Shown: positions 35,844 to 48,138 of the stretch, one piece after another
Layout of the letters: each line of letters begins with the position of its first letter
How positions within the stretch are numbered: the stretch's first letter is position 1
NCBI GenBank assembly: GCA_030533445.1
Contig: CM060064.1
Location: forward strand, 44,597,787 to 44,661,786
Direction of reading: 5' to 3'
Origin: Cyprinodon diabolis
Taxonomy: Eukaryota > Chordata > Actinopteri > Cyprinodontiformes > Cyprinodontidae
DNA length: 64,000 nt
Program-made: the position numbers and the translations under genes
The notes under the pieces: generated by a model
What the model was told of the DNA's origin: nothing
What the model saw: only the letters and a program-made list of their open reading frames with translations
Databases searched by the model: none

Positions 35844-35993
35844 AATAAGATAATGTGCACTTGAATATAATACTAATTTTTTTTTCTTATTTTAAAGGTA
35901 AATTGTCTTGTTCCATTGGCAAAGTGTCACTTACCTCCTAATTTCAAGTAAAAACGCACTTATTTTAAGAAAAAACTACATACATTTCATGTT

Positions 35994-36402
35994 CTGTCTG
36001 CAAGCTGCAGCTTGGAAGCTGCAAACGGCTCTTTGTATCCCCTGCTGTGGCTTTAAAAAGTGTCTAAAAATTATGAATTTTAATTTAATTTCCAAAATAC
36101 ACTTACAATAAAAGTACAAGAAGTATATTATTAGCTCAGTTTTTCTTGTGATTAACTTGGAAATGATCCACTCTTCCTTTTTATGAAATCTTTCATGATT
36201 TCTTTTGTTTTAAAACCCTTGAAATACAACTAGACTGCTGGTTGTTTAACATGGCAACAGATTCCCTGCAGCATTTATTTAAACAAAACTAATAATTAGT
36301 GATTTATTAAAAGGTCCTGTCATATTTGAGGCTCTGAACAACTTTATTTAGCTGGGCTTTGGGCAGAATGGCCCTTTGGATATAAAAGATTGCAGGCCCA
36401 TG
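35994..36402 (+). mobile_element. Diverged relative of the 19482 MITE
   Basis: The right part matches 20.07-20.22 kb: GTTGTTTAACATGGCAACAG, then GGCCCTTTGGATATAAAAGA and TTGCAGGCCCATGG. The left part has CGGCTCTTTG and AACTTGGAAATG in the same order. The left end is poorly preserved. Confidence 0.6.
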
Positions 36403-38325
36403 GTTTAGCTGGACTTTCACATCTTCCTTCCTCTTTCTCTGCTTTGAAGATGGAATAAATGTTCGTCTGTGAGATCTTCCAAATCTTACGAGACATTTTA
36501 AAAAATCTAATTTTTCAAATGACTTTCTCTCTGACCGCGTGTTCCCCGCTCTCCATGACGCTGTCCTCTGAAGACCTTGGAGAACGCCTGGATTAAATTA
36601 CAGACGGGTGGATTCTACTAATTAGGTGTTTTTATAAAGCTACCAAATTGATCTTTTGGAGGTCATCATTTCAAACGCACTTTAATCCTCGATCGTTCAG
36701 AGTTACATTTCAGCTGTACTTTGTGTCGGTCAACCACATAAAATCCCAATGCCATACACTGTGTTTTGTGGTTGTAACATGAAAAAATATTTCTTAAAAA
36801 AGGTGCAATGAGTATGAACAGGTTTGCAAGGTACTGAAGGCGTATTAAAACCCCGAACACGCCAGGCTGCAGTCTTCTAGAGACGTGGTGTTGGTTTTCC
36901 TAGTGCCTTTGAGAGTTTTTTAACAGGGTTTAACTACAGATGTACTCATGGGCCTCCACCTCTGCTTTGTTAGGAGAGTTCAGTTATGTGCTGGAAGGGT
37001 CGTAGGGGTTTGAGTTGCAGGAAAGAAAAAAAAGACTTTTGGAGGGACCACTTGTTTTCAGACTGAGCTCGTGCTTTTTTTTTTCTCTTCTCAATCTCAG
37101 AACTGAAACATAAAAAAACTGGTGCTAAACAGAAACAAATGATGCCATTTTACCAAGTGAGCTGTCCGTGTGTCTGCCCATCACCCCCCACTGCAGTCTG
37201 TCTTTGACCAGAAATCCCCCCCCCCCCCCCACGTGTGTTCTTGATGTCTCTGTTTGTTCTGTTTGCATCCTGTTTTTCTCTTATGTGCAACGGTGATTGT
37301 CTTCCCCTCTTCTGAGAAAACAAGTGCACTATTTCAATTTTCTGGTTCATTAAAAGTAGTTTAGACAACATAAATGAGTTATAAACTTCTTTCTTTTCAT
37401 ATAATGTGGCAGCAAATGCAAAATTCATTCGCCCTGAGTGACAACTTTAAATTTCTACAACAGCTTCCCCCCTCAGACTGTTCTTTGTGTGCAAATACAC
37501 AGAAGTGATTTTAATGGTTATTCCATAGAATGTATCATATAATATATTTCCATATAAACAGATCATTTATAACAATAGAGATTGTAATAGATTAGCCATT
37601 AAGTGCCTGAGATGAATGTACTTAGACAAGCTCAACCAAAGGGTTGATTTGTTGCAGAAGAAATTTGTATTTATAAAGACAACTTAACAGATGTTCTTGT
37701 TTTGATTTTCTTCATAGGAACAAAAAAGAAAAAAATATTCTGAGGTTTTTTTCAAGGTAGAAAAATTTGAAAATCATGATTTTTGAGAAACAATGTTGTC
37801 TCCTTTGTGTAAAATGCTTAAAGAAAAAGAAACAAAACGTGTTTCTAACATGCATTCATGTTCGTTTTCATTTTGAACTCTGTGTTGCAAGATGTGTCTG
37901 TTTATTTCACTGTCTGCTTCCCGTTCTGTTGTGAATGTGATACGACAGGAGGTCAGAACAATTAGGTTCAATTCATACGAAAAACAAAAAACAGTGAATG
38001 TTAAACCAAAACCTAGTCACACTGGCGGTCTTAACACACAGGGACACGTAGGGCTACTTTCTCCTTTCATTGTGACATCTACCTGTGTGATGAATGATTA
38101 CCTGAATTAACATTGCTGTGAAAATACCTCAGTGACTCAGGTAAACAAGCAGTTGCCTCAGAGCGGAGCACTAAGAAACACTTAATAACAGAAAAACAAC
38201 AGGATGAGTCCAGCTTTGGAGAGACTGCCGCTCCATATCTCTGCTTTAACAGCACCTGATCAAGCACCTCTGCCCCGTTTCTTCTCTCTCTCTGTCTCCC
38301 CTTGTTTTTCTCCCCCCCTTTCTAG
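36403..38325. other. No recognisable gene
   Basis: AT-rich DNA with a run of 15 C at about 37216-37230. The last 50 bases are a CT-rich tract leading to the acceptor at 38325. Confidence 0.45.
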
Positions 38326-38443
38326 CCACTCCCAAAGCTTCATGGAGGACAATGTGGAACCTAATTGGGGGATGCACCATCGGCCGTCTACGGGTTGGCA
38401 TGGCCAAATGTCCAGAGCCCTGTCTCGTGACGCCATTGGCTGA
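38326..38443 (+). CDS. Candidate alternative last exon, unrecognised
   Basis: A strong polypyrimidine tract ends in CCCTTTCTAG at 38325. With one leading base the next codons read HSQSFMEDNVEPNWGMHHRP, then STGWHGQMSRALSRDAIG, and stop at TGA (38441-38443). A second frame is also open past 38560, so the reading is ambiguous. The peptide is not one I recognise. A downstream 3'UTR-like stretch to about 40.76 kb fits a last exon. Confidence 0.27.
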
Positions 38444-40760
38444 CAAAGGGAGAACTTGGGCCGTTGGTCCTATTCTCTTGTCTCTAGGGATGGTGCAAAC
38501 CCCCAGCGGACCATGTAAGGAAAAGCTGGGATTTCTTTCATCTTTCTTTTTTTTTTCCACTTTACTTGGGCCCTCTCTCTCTCTGATTTGACAAAAGGAT
38601 TGAAATCAATAATTTCAAAATGTGTTGGATCCATATTTCACCTGTTTAAAGCGGGCAGGACATGTTTTTGGTGTAAGCCTGCCGAGCATGCAACGAACAG
38701 CTATGCAGTCTGATCAGTCAGCAGGACGGAGGAAGACACAGGCCAAGGACAGCGAGGTTCTCACGCTAAGAGAGAGAGACCTTAAGTGTATTTCAAAGGT
38801 GCTTGACTTCTCTTATTATTTCAAAGCTGACTCCTATTTAACCTCCCATTAACTCTTATTTTGGTTCCTCTTTGTTCAGACTTTATCTCTCTTTAATCTC
38901 TACCTGGATTCTTGACAGACTTTATGTTTTAGCTCTCTCTTCAGTTTGATTTTAAAGGAAACTAAATATGCACAGCCTATATAAAATAAAACTGCTGAGG
39001 AATAAAACTCTTGCATCGAAGAGGACTTTGGAAAAACTGGACAGAATGTTATTTATATTTCTATAACGGATTAATCTTATTCTAGTATTTAAGGGGAACA
39101 AAAGAAACTTCATTAGACATCTACTGGATGTAGGAGATGTTTATTTCTTGATAAAAATCCAACACAGCGATCCATTTTATACGATCGATTTTCACATTAA
39201 GACAATCCGGTTTGGAACAAAGTTGCTCTAAATCCTTGAGGGACGAGCTTGTGTTCTGCCTACTCCCCCAACCCTCCCCCATACCACAGTTTGCACGTTA
39301 CTGTGATCGGCTTGCTCTTTGCTTTTATTTTTATTTTCCTTTGTACTAGTATTTATGGATTCAAAGAAAGACACGTCCTCCGATGTGTTTTTTCTCCCAA
39401 CAATCGCCGAGGAGCTCTCCATTTAAGGACGATTCGATTAAAAATGCTGCTGGATGAGAACGTTTGAGCACCATGGGGGGGGTCAACTTGGTGTGTTTTT
39501 TTTTTTGGGGTGTGGCCATATTTCCAGTCAAATTGCTGGTTTATATCTGCAGCTGGACTCCTGGAAAAAAGAAATCCCTGCCATTTCTGCCTGACACGAG
39601 AAACGGAGAGAGATATGTTAGAGGTTCTGCTGAAACGAGCGAATGTGTTTGTACATACCTAAATGTATAAGTGTGTGTGTATATACTCAGATATGTGTGT
39701 GTATATATGGTATGTTTGTGTGTATATAGTTGGTTTGTACATGCAGAGTGTACAGTTATTTTTCTCCTCTAATGTTTCTCTCTCTTTGTATGAATAGATC
39801 TTCTCAAGCTCTTAACATCGAGGCATGGAAAGGGTTTTTATCGAGTTACACAGACAGCTATCAGAGGCACTTTTTACACGCAGACCTAGAATATCAGCCA
39901 GGCCTGCCTATCACTTCTAGCTACATCCTTGAATAAGAAGCTAACTCACGTAATCTTAAGCTTGCACTCATTTTCTGACCAACTTAAAGCTTTTCTAGAT
40001 ACGATTTGGGTGAGAGGGCATCGTTTGTATATATTATAGTCACAACAACACCTTTTTGGGGGTTCTTGTATTTATTTAGTTTTTTTTTTAGTCCTCCTGA
40101 AATCTTAATTTGCAATTATTTGAATAAAGGTCTTAACTTTGCTCTGAGTTGGATCACTTTTGGTTTATATGATATATGTTTGAGGGTGTTTTTATAAACT
40201 CATAGGTATGTATTTAATTCTATTTAATCTGACAACCCTTATATATGTTTCCTTAAATTTTGCCCCACCCCCCCTAAATCCTGCCACTCATGGAGATGTT
40301 TTTATGCAGGTACATCCGTCCACGAAAGCGTACTGCTACTACTTCAGATTGCTTGTTTTTGTATAGGTCCTAACTAAATAAGTGTGCCTCCTCCTTATAC
40401 TCTTACTAACCATTTACTCTGCTGGTCTCACTTCTTCTCACCCTCCTTTACAAGCCATAGCCCCTCCCTCACCGCCTCCCTGTCCCCCTCAGATCTCCTC
40501 TATTGTTGTTTTACCAGGACAGACCTTTGGGGATTTTGTGTATATTAATGGAAGAGTGGTGTTGAAGAGTGTTTTGCAGTTATATATGGATTTGTTATGA
40601 ATGTGGATATTCTGCCAGTTGAATTATTATTGTAATAATGATAATAATCATTGCATTTTTTTTTTTTTTGTTTGGTTGATTAATTCCTATGATGCAGTCG
40701 AAGAAGATGACATTGGTTTTTGTTTTCTTTTCTTTTTGAATAAACCACAATTTATATTTT
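38444..40760 (+). other. 3'UTR-like sequence
   Basis: There is no coding signal. T-rich and GT/TA-repeat-rich sequence has AATAAA at 40123-40128 and 40739-40744, and no bounded transposon, unlike most of the window. This suits a long 3'UTR of the putative upstream + strand gene, but only by inference. Confidence 0.4.
40739..40744 (+). terminator. Candidate polyadenylation signal
   Basis: AATAAA lies in TTGAATAAACCAC at the end of the transposon-poor stretch. A GT-rich GGGTGGGTG element follows about 20 bases downstream, as expected for a cleavage site. Confidence 0.35.
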
Positions 40761-42596
40761 TTGGGTGGGTGACAGCGGAGATAGAAATACATAATTAAAT
40801 TAATAAATAAAAGAATATTTGAATTATTATCTTGTGGTGTGTTGTTTTCCAAAGAATTTTGAACCACTGAATCCAGCAATGAGCACCTATAGAAGGATTT
40901 GCAAAAAAATTATACATTTATGGGCAATTTTTTTTTTCAGATTTTGCTTTTTTTAATATTAGTTTTTAATTTGTTTTACAGATTTTATTTTCAAATATAA
41001 TTACTTTCTAATGATATTTTTTTCTTTTTGTGATTTCTTTACGCAGATAAAAAATGTATTTATTTATTTTTTTGTCTTTTCAGATCGTTTTAAGGATTGC
41101 ATTAATTTCCAACGGCATTTCACAATTCACATTAGCCGTGTCTAAATTCAACTAATATTCGAATTTTAAGCAAACTGTTAAAAGTTTTAAAAAAAGAAAA
41201 AGCGAATTGGCAGTCGTTCTATTTGGTTTGAAGCGAATAAACCACCAGTTTATGGCAGGCCGTGTTATCATAAAATCAGCTTCTTCTGATTACCTGTCAT
41301 TACTTTTAAGATATAAAAGAACAGTTTTGAATAGGAATAATTATTTTGACTATCCAGAATGATACCTTAAGATATCTGAATGTATATTGTGACAAGTGAA
41401 AATAACAATTCAAGATATCTTCAACCACATTATGGAGAATCAAAATGCCTTTTGAGAAATCTCAAATGAGGTCACCTGATTTGTCATCTAAAGTGTCAAA
41501 CATCCAGAATTATAATCAAGATGTCTCAAAGTAAATTTTGACTAGTCAAAAGTACATTTTTTGATGTCAAGCATCCTACCTCATTCTCCACGTTACATCA
41601 TAACGCATGGCTGTAGCAAACAGGAAGTTGAGGCTGCAATCTAGCACAGACCAGTAATGGAGTAAAGTATTAATATGGTGTTACAATCGGGGCAGCTGTT
41701 CTTAATTTACCGTGTCAGTTATGGCGATGTTGCTTCCAGCCATGTTTACCCTCAACACAAACATCCAGGAAGACGGCGACATCTGAACCAGCTGATTGGT
41801 CATGTAAGTAAAAGTTTGCTACATCGGAGCTGATTTCAAAAAGCTGTTTCCATTTCCCGTTTTGTGCTAGAACTATTTTGCGAATTTTAGGGAATTCAAG
41901 TTTTGCTGTTCCCTTCAAGCTTTTCTGATGTGATCCTTTAAAAAGCACATTGGTGGTGAAACACTTTGGGCCATTCTAACTGCCATGAAAAAGTCGGATG
42001 TTAGTTACATATCGACAAAGGAGTGGGATTTGTTTCAAATTTGCCCGCAGAGTAAAGGTAGCGAAAGTCCAGACCTTCTGTAACATCTGTAAAATTTTAA
42101 AAATGTACAAAAAATCTGAAATATTGCCACTTGAAAAATAGAATCGGACAATTTCAAATGTCAAAAAATTTTTTCAATGTTTTCACAAATGAATATGCAG
42201 GTGAAGGTTCCCAGTCACCCAGGTCATAGTCATTCCAAAAAAATTAAAAACAATCCATTGGACTTGGTTTCAAAAATTAATAATTTCAAAAAATAAAATC
42301 TTCAAAAAAAAGTTACTCTGAAACGTATTTTTTAATAAGACACTTTTTAAAGTTTTATATGTGGAATACAATTTTTTACAAATTTCTTCTTTGCAAAATC
42401 TGTTTTCTTTTTTGCGTTCTGCCTGCAACAATAATGGAGCAAAATTCACTCCATATATATATACCCCCCAAAATGTACAAGTCAACCAAAATATTTAAGT
42501 GCTGGTTGGTTATTTTTAGGTTTCCTTAGTTTTACTTCTCATTTACTTGTCCTTTTTTAGGCTAAGTGCTTTTAGGCCTATTTTTGCCACTTGGGG
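40761..42596. other. No gene; Penelope-like tail fragment
   Basis: AT-rich. Positions 42196-42262 (CCAGTCACCCAGGTCATAGT) match the sequence at 29390-29450 upstream of the Penelope-like ORF, so a small fragment of that family is here. Nothing else was recognised. Confidence 0.5.
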
Positions 42597-42812
42597 GAGT
42601 GTTGGCCTAGTGGTTAGAGCAATGGCTTGTGCTTTGAGAAGATTTCAGGTATTCGGTTCGTTCCCCACAGCCTGCACTCTGGGTTCCTGAGCATAACCCT
42701 TAACCCCACACTGCTCACCGGGCGCCGCACAATGGCAGCCCACTGCTCCCCAAGGGATGGGTTAAATGCAGAATGAATTTCCCCATTGTGGAACAATAAA
42801 GGGATTTACATA
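42597..42812 (+). mobile_element. tRNA-derived SINE, plus strand
   Basis: The head has an A-box-like GGCCTAGTGGTTAGAGC (42604-42620) and a B-box-like GGTTCGTTCCCC (42655-42666), the internal RNA polymerase III promoter of a tRNA-derived SINE. The body (CTTAACCCCACACTGCTC, GCCCACTGCTCCCC) is shared with the minus copy at 12471. The tail is AATTTCCCCATTGTGGAAC then AATAAAGGGATTTACA. Confidence 0.9.
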
Positions 42813-44950
42813 GTGAGCCTATTTTTTGCTACTTCACAAGTTTCTAAAGGATACCGATTCACTGGGATGCTGATTCTTTTTTTTTTTTTTTTTGACTCCT
42901 TACATCCGTTTTTTTGATGTTTAACTCAAAGGTAAGTCTTTTCCTGCTCCTACCTGGATCACTGTCCTCGATTGCCCTATTCATACATCGTCCGGCTGTG
43001 ATTCGGATGGAACTAGATTGTTTCTTCACACTCTCCCCAGCCAACGTAGTGAAGATGAAGAAGGTGAGATGGATCAGAGAAGAGAGGATTTAGCAGAGCA
43101 CAGAATGTCCTGTAATGGTGCTCACCATCTCACAGCTGATTGCCTGCAGGTCCCCGGGCAGTTTAGCAACATGTGACTTTGTAATGAACCTAACAGATAA
43201 AACACCACTTAGGAAAAAGTTTCATGCAGCAGGGGATGTCTAAAGGATTCTCTCTTCTTTTAGGCTGGATATGATTTTTTGATTAGCTAGAAATATCTAA
43301 TTACAACAAATAATGCAAGAAAATGAACTCTTATTTCATTTCCTGTATTATTATCCTGAACTGACCTGCCTTTGAGGTTGTTTATTGTTAGTTTTTGAAT
43401 GGAAAGAAAAGCAGGACTACAAACAGCCTCATTCCAGCTTTTATTTCTCTATATTTGTTTATTATAACTGGTCAGACTGATATATTCTATGTTAGGAAAT
43501 CATGTCTCTGCAGCTCTAGCAGTGGAATGCAGAGATGCAATAATGCACACTCTCTGTAGACCTCTGCTGATAAACAGGGGAAACTGCAAAGCAACAGGAA
43601 GCCAAATTGTGACGGAGGAAGAATCAACTGCATATGGATATTCTTGTTATTTAGGAATTAATCAAAACGCCTGCACTGAAAATTACCTCCAGAGTTTCTT
43701 ATTAAATAGATTGGCACCAGCCAAGTCACACAGGAAATGAGGAGTGGGACTTTGATTTGAATCTTATTTGGTATGCCTATAGGATGGCCCTCCAGGTGCT
43801 AAAAAACTTTGGCGTTCCAACTACAGGTTGCTCTGGTTCAAGCCGACAGAATTGACAAAGGCTCCTGGATAGTGTTAACAGTATTTCAGTGAAAGTTCAT
43901 TGCCTCTAATTTAAAATCTGTTTTGTGGTTTCCATGACCCGGATCACTGTGAATTTGCACAGATATTTCTATCTAAAACACCTATTTTTAAAATCACAAA
44001 ATTCTGGAAATTGTATGTATTTTTCACCTAATTAGTTTTCTGTTTATAATCCACACCACAGAAAAATAATCACCAGAATCAGATAATCTTTAATTCAGTT
44101 ACTTTTTTCCATTTTATTTCCCCCTCTAATGCTGGGTTTGACTTCTCTACTTAGTTTAAAAACTGACATCAAAACAGAGCTTGACCTTATCAATCCCATT
44201 TCAGATTTTTTTCAAGCCCATGTCTGGACAGGAATATTAATAAACTGGCATAGCAGGGTCATAGAATTGAAAATAAAAAAAATTGTAGTGCAGTATTTTT
44301 TTTGTTTGTTTTTTCTTATGGTATAATTTCTGAAATGTGCAGCACTTGATTAATCTGAAGCTAGGCGTAGATCTTTTTTTCTTTGGCTCTTTTTTTCATT
44401 AGCTGAAACAATACAATACATAGGCAAAGTTGTAGCTTAGATCCCTTTAATTGTGACTGAATTATAAGGTTTACTTTGGAGAATGCATAATTTAGGCAAT
44501 AACACACTCTGAATAATTGCATCTTTTGAATGAGCATACACTGAAGCATCAAAGAATCCTAGCCAATTGCAAGATATTGTTAAACTAAAGACAAATTTGC
44601 ATTTTTCAATTTGTTAGGGTTAATATTTATGAGTGTCAACATGAAATAGAACTAGCAGTAGGAAAACAACTTATTTTGGATAAATTGTCTTTAAAATGTT
44701 GCATCTATTGAATTTATATTGTAAATATGTTTCATGTCAGTATTTTTTTGCCTTTTCAGACTGTTTTCAGGTGTTCCCACAATCCATCGCAGGCTACTAT
44801 TAGCATAATAGCAATTTAATTGTAAGATTCCATAAATCATAATGTTCAAGTATGGTAATGCTTCTAACATTAAAGAATGTTGTCTCCTCCAGACCATAAC
44901 AAAAGGTTGAAAATCCAGGTTCAGAAGGTAGATGTTCCCACTTCATTTTG
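42813..44950. other. No recognisable gene
   Basis: AT-rich DNA between the SINE and the smg5 promoter region. Small open frames carry no domain. Confidence 0.5.
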
Positions 44951-45388
44951 ATTCTCAGACCTTACCAATATGGCGACCTTAATAACGCCCTATCGACGTT
45001 GCACTATACGTATGTGCTTGAACTATCGCGGGATTCAGGCGGTCAGTGCCTGATATGAATAATGGCCGCCTTCGTAGCGATGGCCGGAACGGAAAATAAC
45101 ACAAAAGGCATGTTAGAGGTTTTCAGTTGACTGAGAGGCGCCGGTTACCCCTTCCTACCCCCTTTACCGGACGGATGGGTGGAGGGGGTTTGGCCAAAGG
45201 ATTCAAGAAACGAAAAGAGACTTTAAAGGAGTATAGTGAAAGCTAAGTGGGGAGCTAGTGCTAGCTGGCTAACAACACGGTTGTCACTACCGGGGAACGA
45301 ACCCGAGGAACCACAACAGCTGTGTGTCGGAAGGCCTGAATGAAACGGTCACTCTGCTGACTGATCAAACCGCCGGCCTGTCGCTAAT
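44951..45388 (+). promoter_or_regulatory. smg5: Probable smg5 promoter and 5'UTR
   Basis: Base composition rises in GC and CpG just before the smg5 ATG, in contrast to the AT-rich flanks. ATGGCGACC (around 44970) and AATGGCCGCC (around 45060) resemble the ATGGC core bound by YY1 at many housekeeping promoters. No TATA box is evident at a useful distance. The start site cannot be placed from sequence. Confidence 0.5.
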
Positions 45389-45453
45389 ATGAGCGGACCG
45401 GGTCAGGACAGCGAGCCTGAGGCGAAAGTCCTGCTTATAAAGCGGCTTTACAG
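45389..45453 (+). CDS. smg5: smg5 exon 1 (coding part)
   Basis: It encodes MSGPGQDSEPEAKVLLIKRL plus YR started, ending TACAG with donor GTGAGG. I chose this ATG because the SEPEAKVL...KRLYRAVVE run matches the SMG5 start and no in-frame upstream ATG is better. Confidence 0.93.
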
Positions 45454-48080
45454 GTGAGGAAGAGGCCGTCTACGCTAGCTAATAATGTCTTCTACCTGTC
45501 TGATTATTACTAATATTGATGATTATCTGGAGGTGTAGCGGAAACTACACTGAAATCTGTCGGTGGGGGGTCGTTTTTTCACAGACAAACGTTAAACTAT
45601 CTGCTGTCTTGTTGATGCAGAGAAGTGAAACAGAAATAAAAGCTTTTGATATTTCAGAACAAACAAGCTCCTGTTTCTCGTTATCTACTAACGCTTCCTG
45701 TCCAGGGCTGTGGTGGAATCTGTGCACAAGCTGGATGCCATCATCGGCAGCAAGTCATCGTACAGAGAAGTCTTCAAGCCGGAGAACATCAGCCTCCGGA
45801 ACAAGTATGTCAGGCTCCATTACTGATCTCTAGTCATAGCAGCTCTACCGGCTGAATAATTACTGCTGTTTGCAGATGACAGGTTCACTACGTTGCCTTT
45901 CAGGTTGGGATTGGACTCATTTTGTTGTATAATGGCAGAAGAAAAGCAAAGCCATGATGTGTTCTCCTTTAACTAGATCTACAGATATTACATAAAAGAT
46001 AAATTAACTCAGATATCTGATACAGCTGTGATTCTGAATACAGGATTGCTGTAACCCCACCTACTCCTTAAGGGCAGATTATACTTCTGCAACCACACAC
46101 ATCAAATGTCGCTTGGATCTGGTCGCAAACCAGTTTTGCTGGTCTGCTTCTGACTGTCGTGTGGAATTTCTAGGGACGCACAGCTGTTTCCTGCCAAAGC
46201 GCAAGGGGGAGCCTATTCGAGAACTTGCAAGAACTTCAGTGGATGGTCACGAGAACTTCAATGGTGCCTGCCGGAGTGTTTATCTTTCAAAACAACAATG
46301 GCGCATCTGCAAGATATCACGGTCACGGAGATGGATCTAGAGTTGCTAGACATCCAAGAGGAACAGGTTCTGTTGATGGGGCGAACCTCCTCAATTAGCC
46401 TTACATCATAGTTGTCCATTGTAGTGGTTCCTCAGTTTTTAAAAATGGCGCGCCCCGACACTGAATCGAGAAGGACGAGCACACAGACAGCCGGAAAAGC
46501 ATACCAAAGACCAATCACAGCTGCTTTTTGTCTGCGCACTTCCACTTGAGGTCTGCACGGGTTTGCGACCGTCCGACGTGTTGTCAGGATTTATTTGAGG
46601 TGCGGGAAGGTTGCAGAACCTCTGCGTGGGGGGCATGATCACACACAGAGGCAGATTTGGCGGTTGCGGAGGCTATGCGTCAGGATCATAAATTGGCCTT
46701 TAGATTATTAAATAAGGCACATGGATACTACAGAGAATTATATACTTTGTAGACGAAAGGGGAAAATATTGGTAAATATCTGCAAAACAAAAAGCAAATT
46801 CTCCTGGTGCAGGCTTGCCATGAACACTTCGGACAGAAGCCGCCTGAGCCCCAGATTCCACATGCTCCTTAGGCGCTTCACTCCACCCCGCTCACGTACA
46901 ACCTGGTTTATGCTTAGAAACCAGGTCGTCTATGTATGTGTCGCAATTAAAGGGCTGGTTATCCTCCCGCAGCAGTGTGTCTCAGTGAGCTTGATATTTT
47001 ATATTTATGCCTAATATTGAAGCGTGGCCTGCGCTATGTTATTCCACAACGCAAGAGGGACAATCACCAACTAGCTGTGGGTCTAGATACGGCCGAGGCG
47101 TTGAGGAAGTGGGGGCAAGTTTGTTTGAAACAAGGGCCAAAAAGAGCGGGGATCCAGGGAGGAAAAGGGTCCCAGCTTTCTCGCGTACTTCGATCTTCTA
47201 TCTGGTCCATCTTGATGAGTAATTTTCCACAATGGCGGTCTTACAAACAAAACAAGCCAGTAAGGTACCAAACAGGAAATGCGCATAGTGTAGAGTGGAT
47301 GTAGATTTGACCAATCAGAGGCCTCCTATCTGCGGTCACCTACAATTTTGGGGAGGTGCACCAAAGTGTCTGCAGAAGGGGACCGCAGACAGTGCTGCAG
47401 ATGGCTTCGCATGGAGGAGAGAAAGCAGGCCTTTGATTGGTCGATTCTACACTAGTGGCTTGTTTTTTTTCGACAGTAGGCTGACAGGAAAGGGTGTATG
47501 AGATAGGGGGAGTGACATGCGGCAAAGGACCACGAATCCGGGTTGGCTGCATCGAAGACTAAGGCCTCCGTACATGGGTCGTGCACGCTAACCGCTGTGC
47601 CACCTGCACTTCCATAGTCAATGCTTTTTGCTTCGCATTGTTCATGTAACTCCTCCTTCATAACGCAGTGCCAGTGCCACCTATGTTATTAGTCAACGCC
47701 GTTGGGTAGCAACAGCCTATGGCAACAGCGGGCCGCTGTGACAGCAAATCCCATAATGCTTTGCGAGGAGAGCTCTCTGCGCAAAGCATTCTGGGATATA
47801 TCTGCCTCTTCTGAGGCCTTTCTTTTCTTCTCATACACAGTTTGACAGTTTTTCTCTTACGACCCTCGGCCATTTTCTAAGAACCGCGGTGAGACAGGTG
47901 AGCTTCAATGACTGTCTGAAACCGTAGCTAAAGATAGCAGATAGCTAACGGGTCGAGCACGTAGGACAACCTTACACAAACACATCACCAGAAATATTGA
48001 CAATTAGGAGGACCACTTATTTAGATGATCCACCTGGAAATAAACAATCGTCCTCCATACTTTTAACTGATGCTAACACG

Positions 48081-48138
<58 letters not shown>

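Larger units (their letters stand above)
35158..35975 (-). mobile_element. CTGCAAAAA foldback MITE, minus copy, split
   Basis: The two flanks (35158-35220 and 35857-35975) read as the reverse complement of the 19763 copy: CAGGTAAATAAGATTATCTG, AATTGTCTTGTTCCATTGGC and CACTTATTTTAAG are recognisable. A LINE fragment with a 13-bp target duplication lies between them, so this MITE is older than that LINE insertion. Confidence 0.75.

Noticed and set aside
42604..42666. A-box and B-box suggesting a tRNA gene
   Set aside because: Spacing and stem sequences do not form a complete cloverleaf, and the body and tail show it is a tRNA-derived SINE.
45516..45855. Other frames over smg5 exon 2
   Set aside because: Shadows of the spliced smg5 reading frame, which is supported by phase-matched GT-AG exons.
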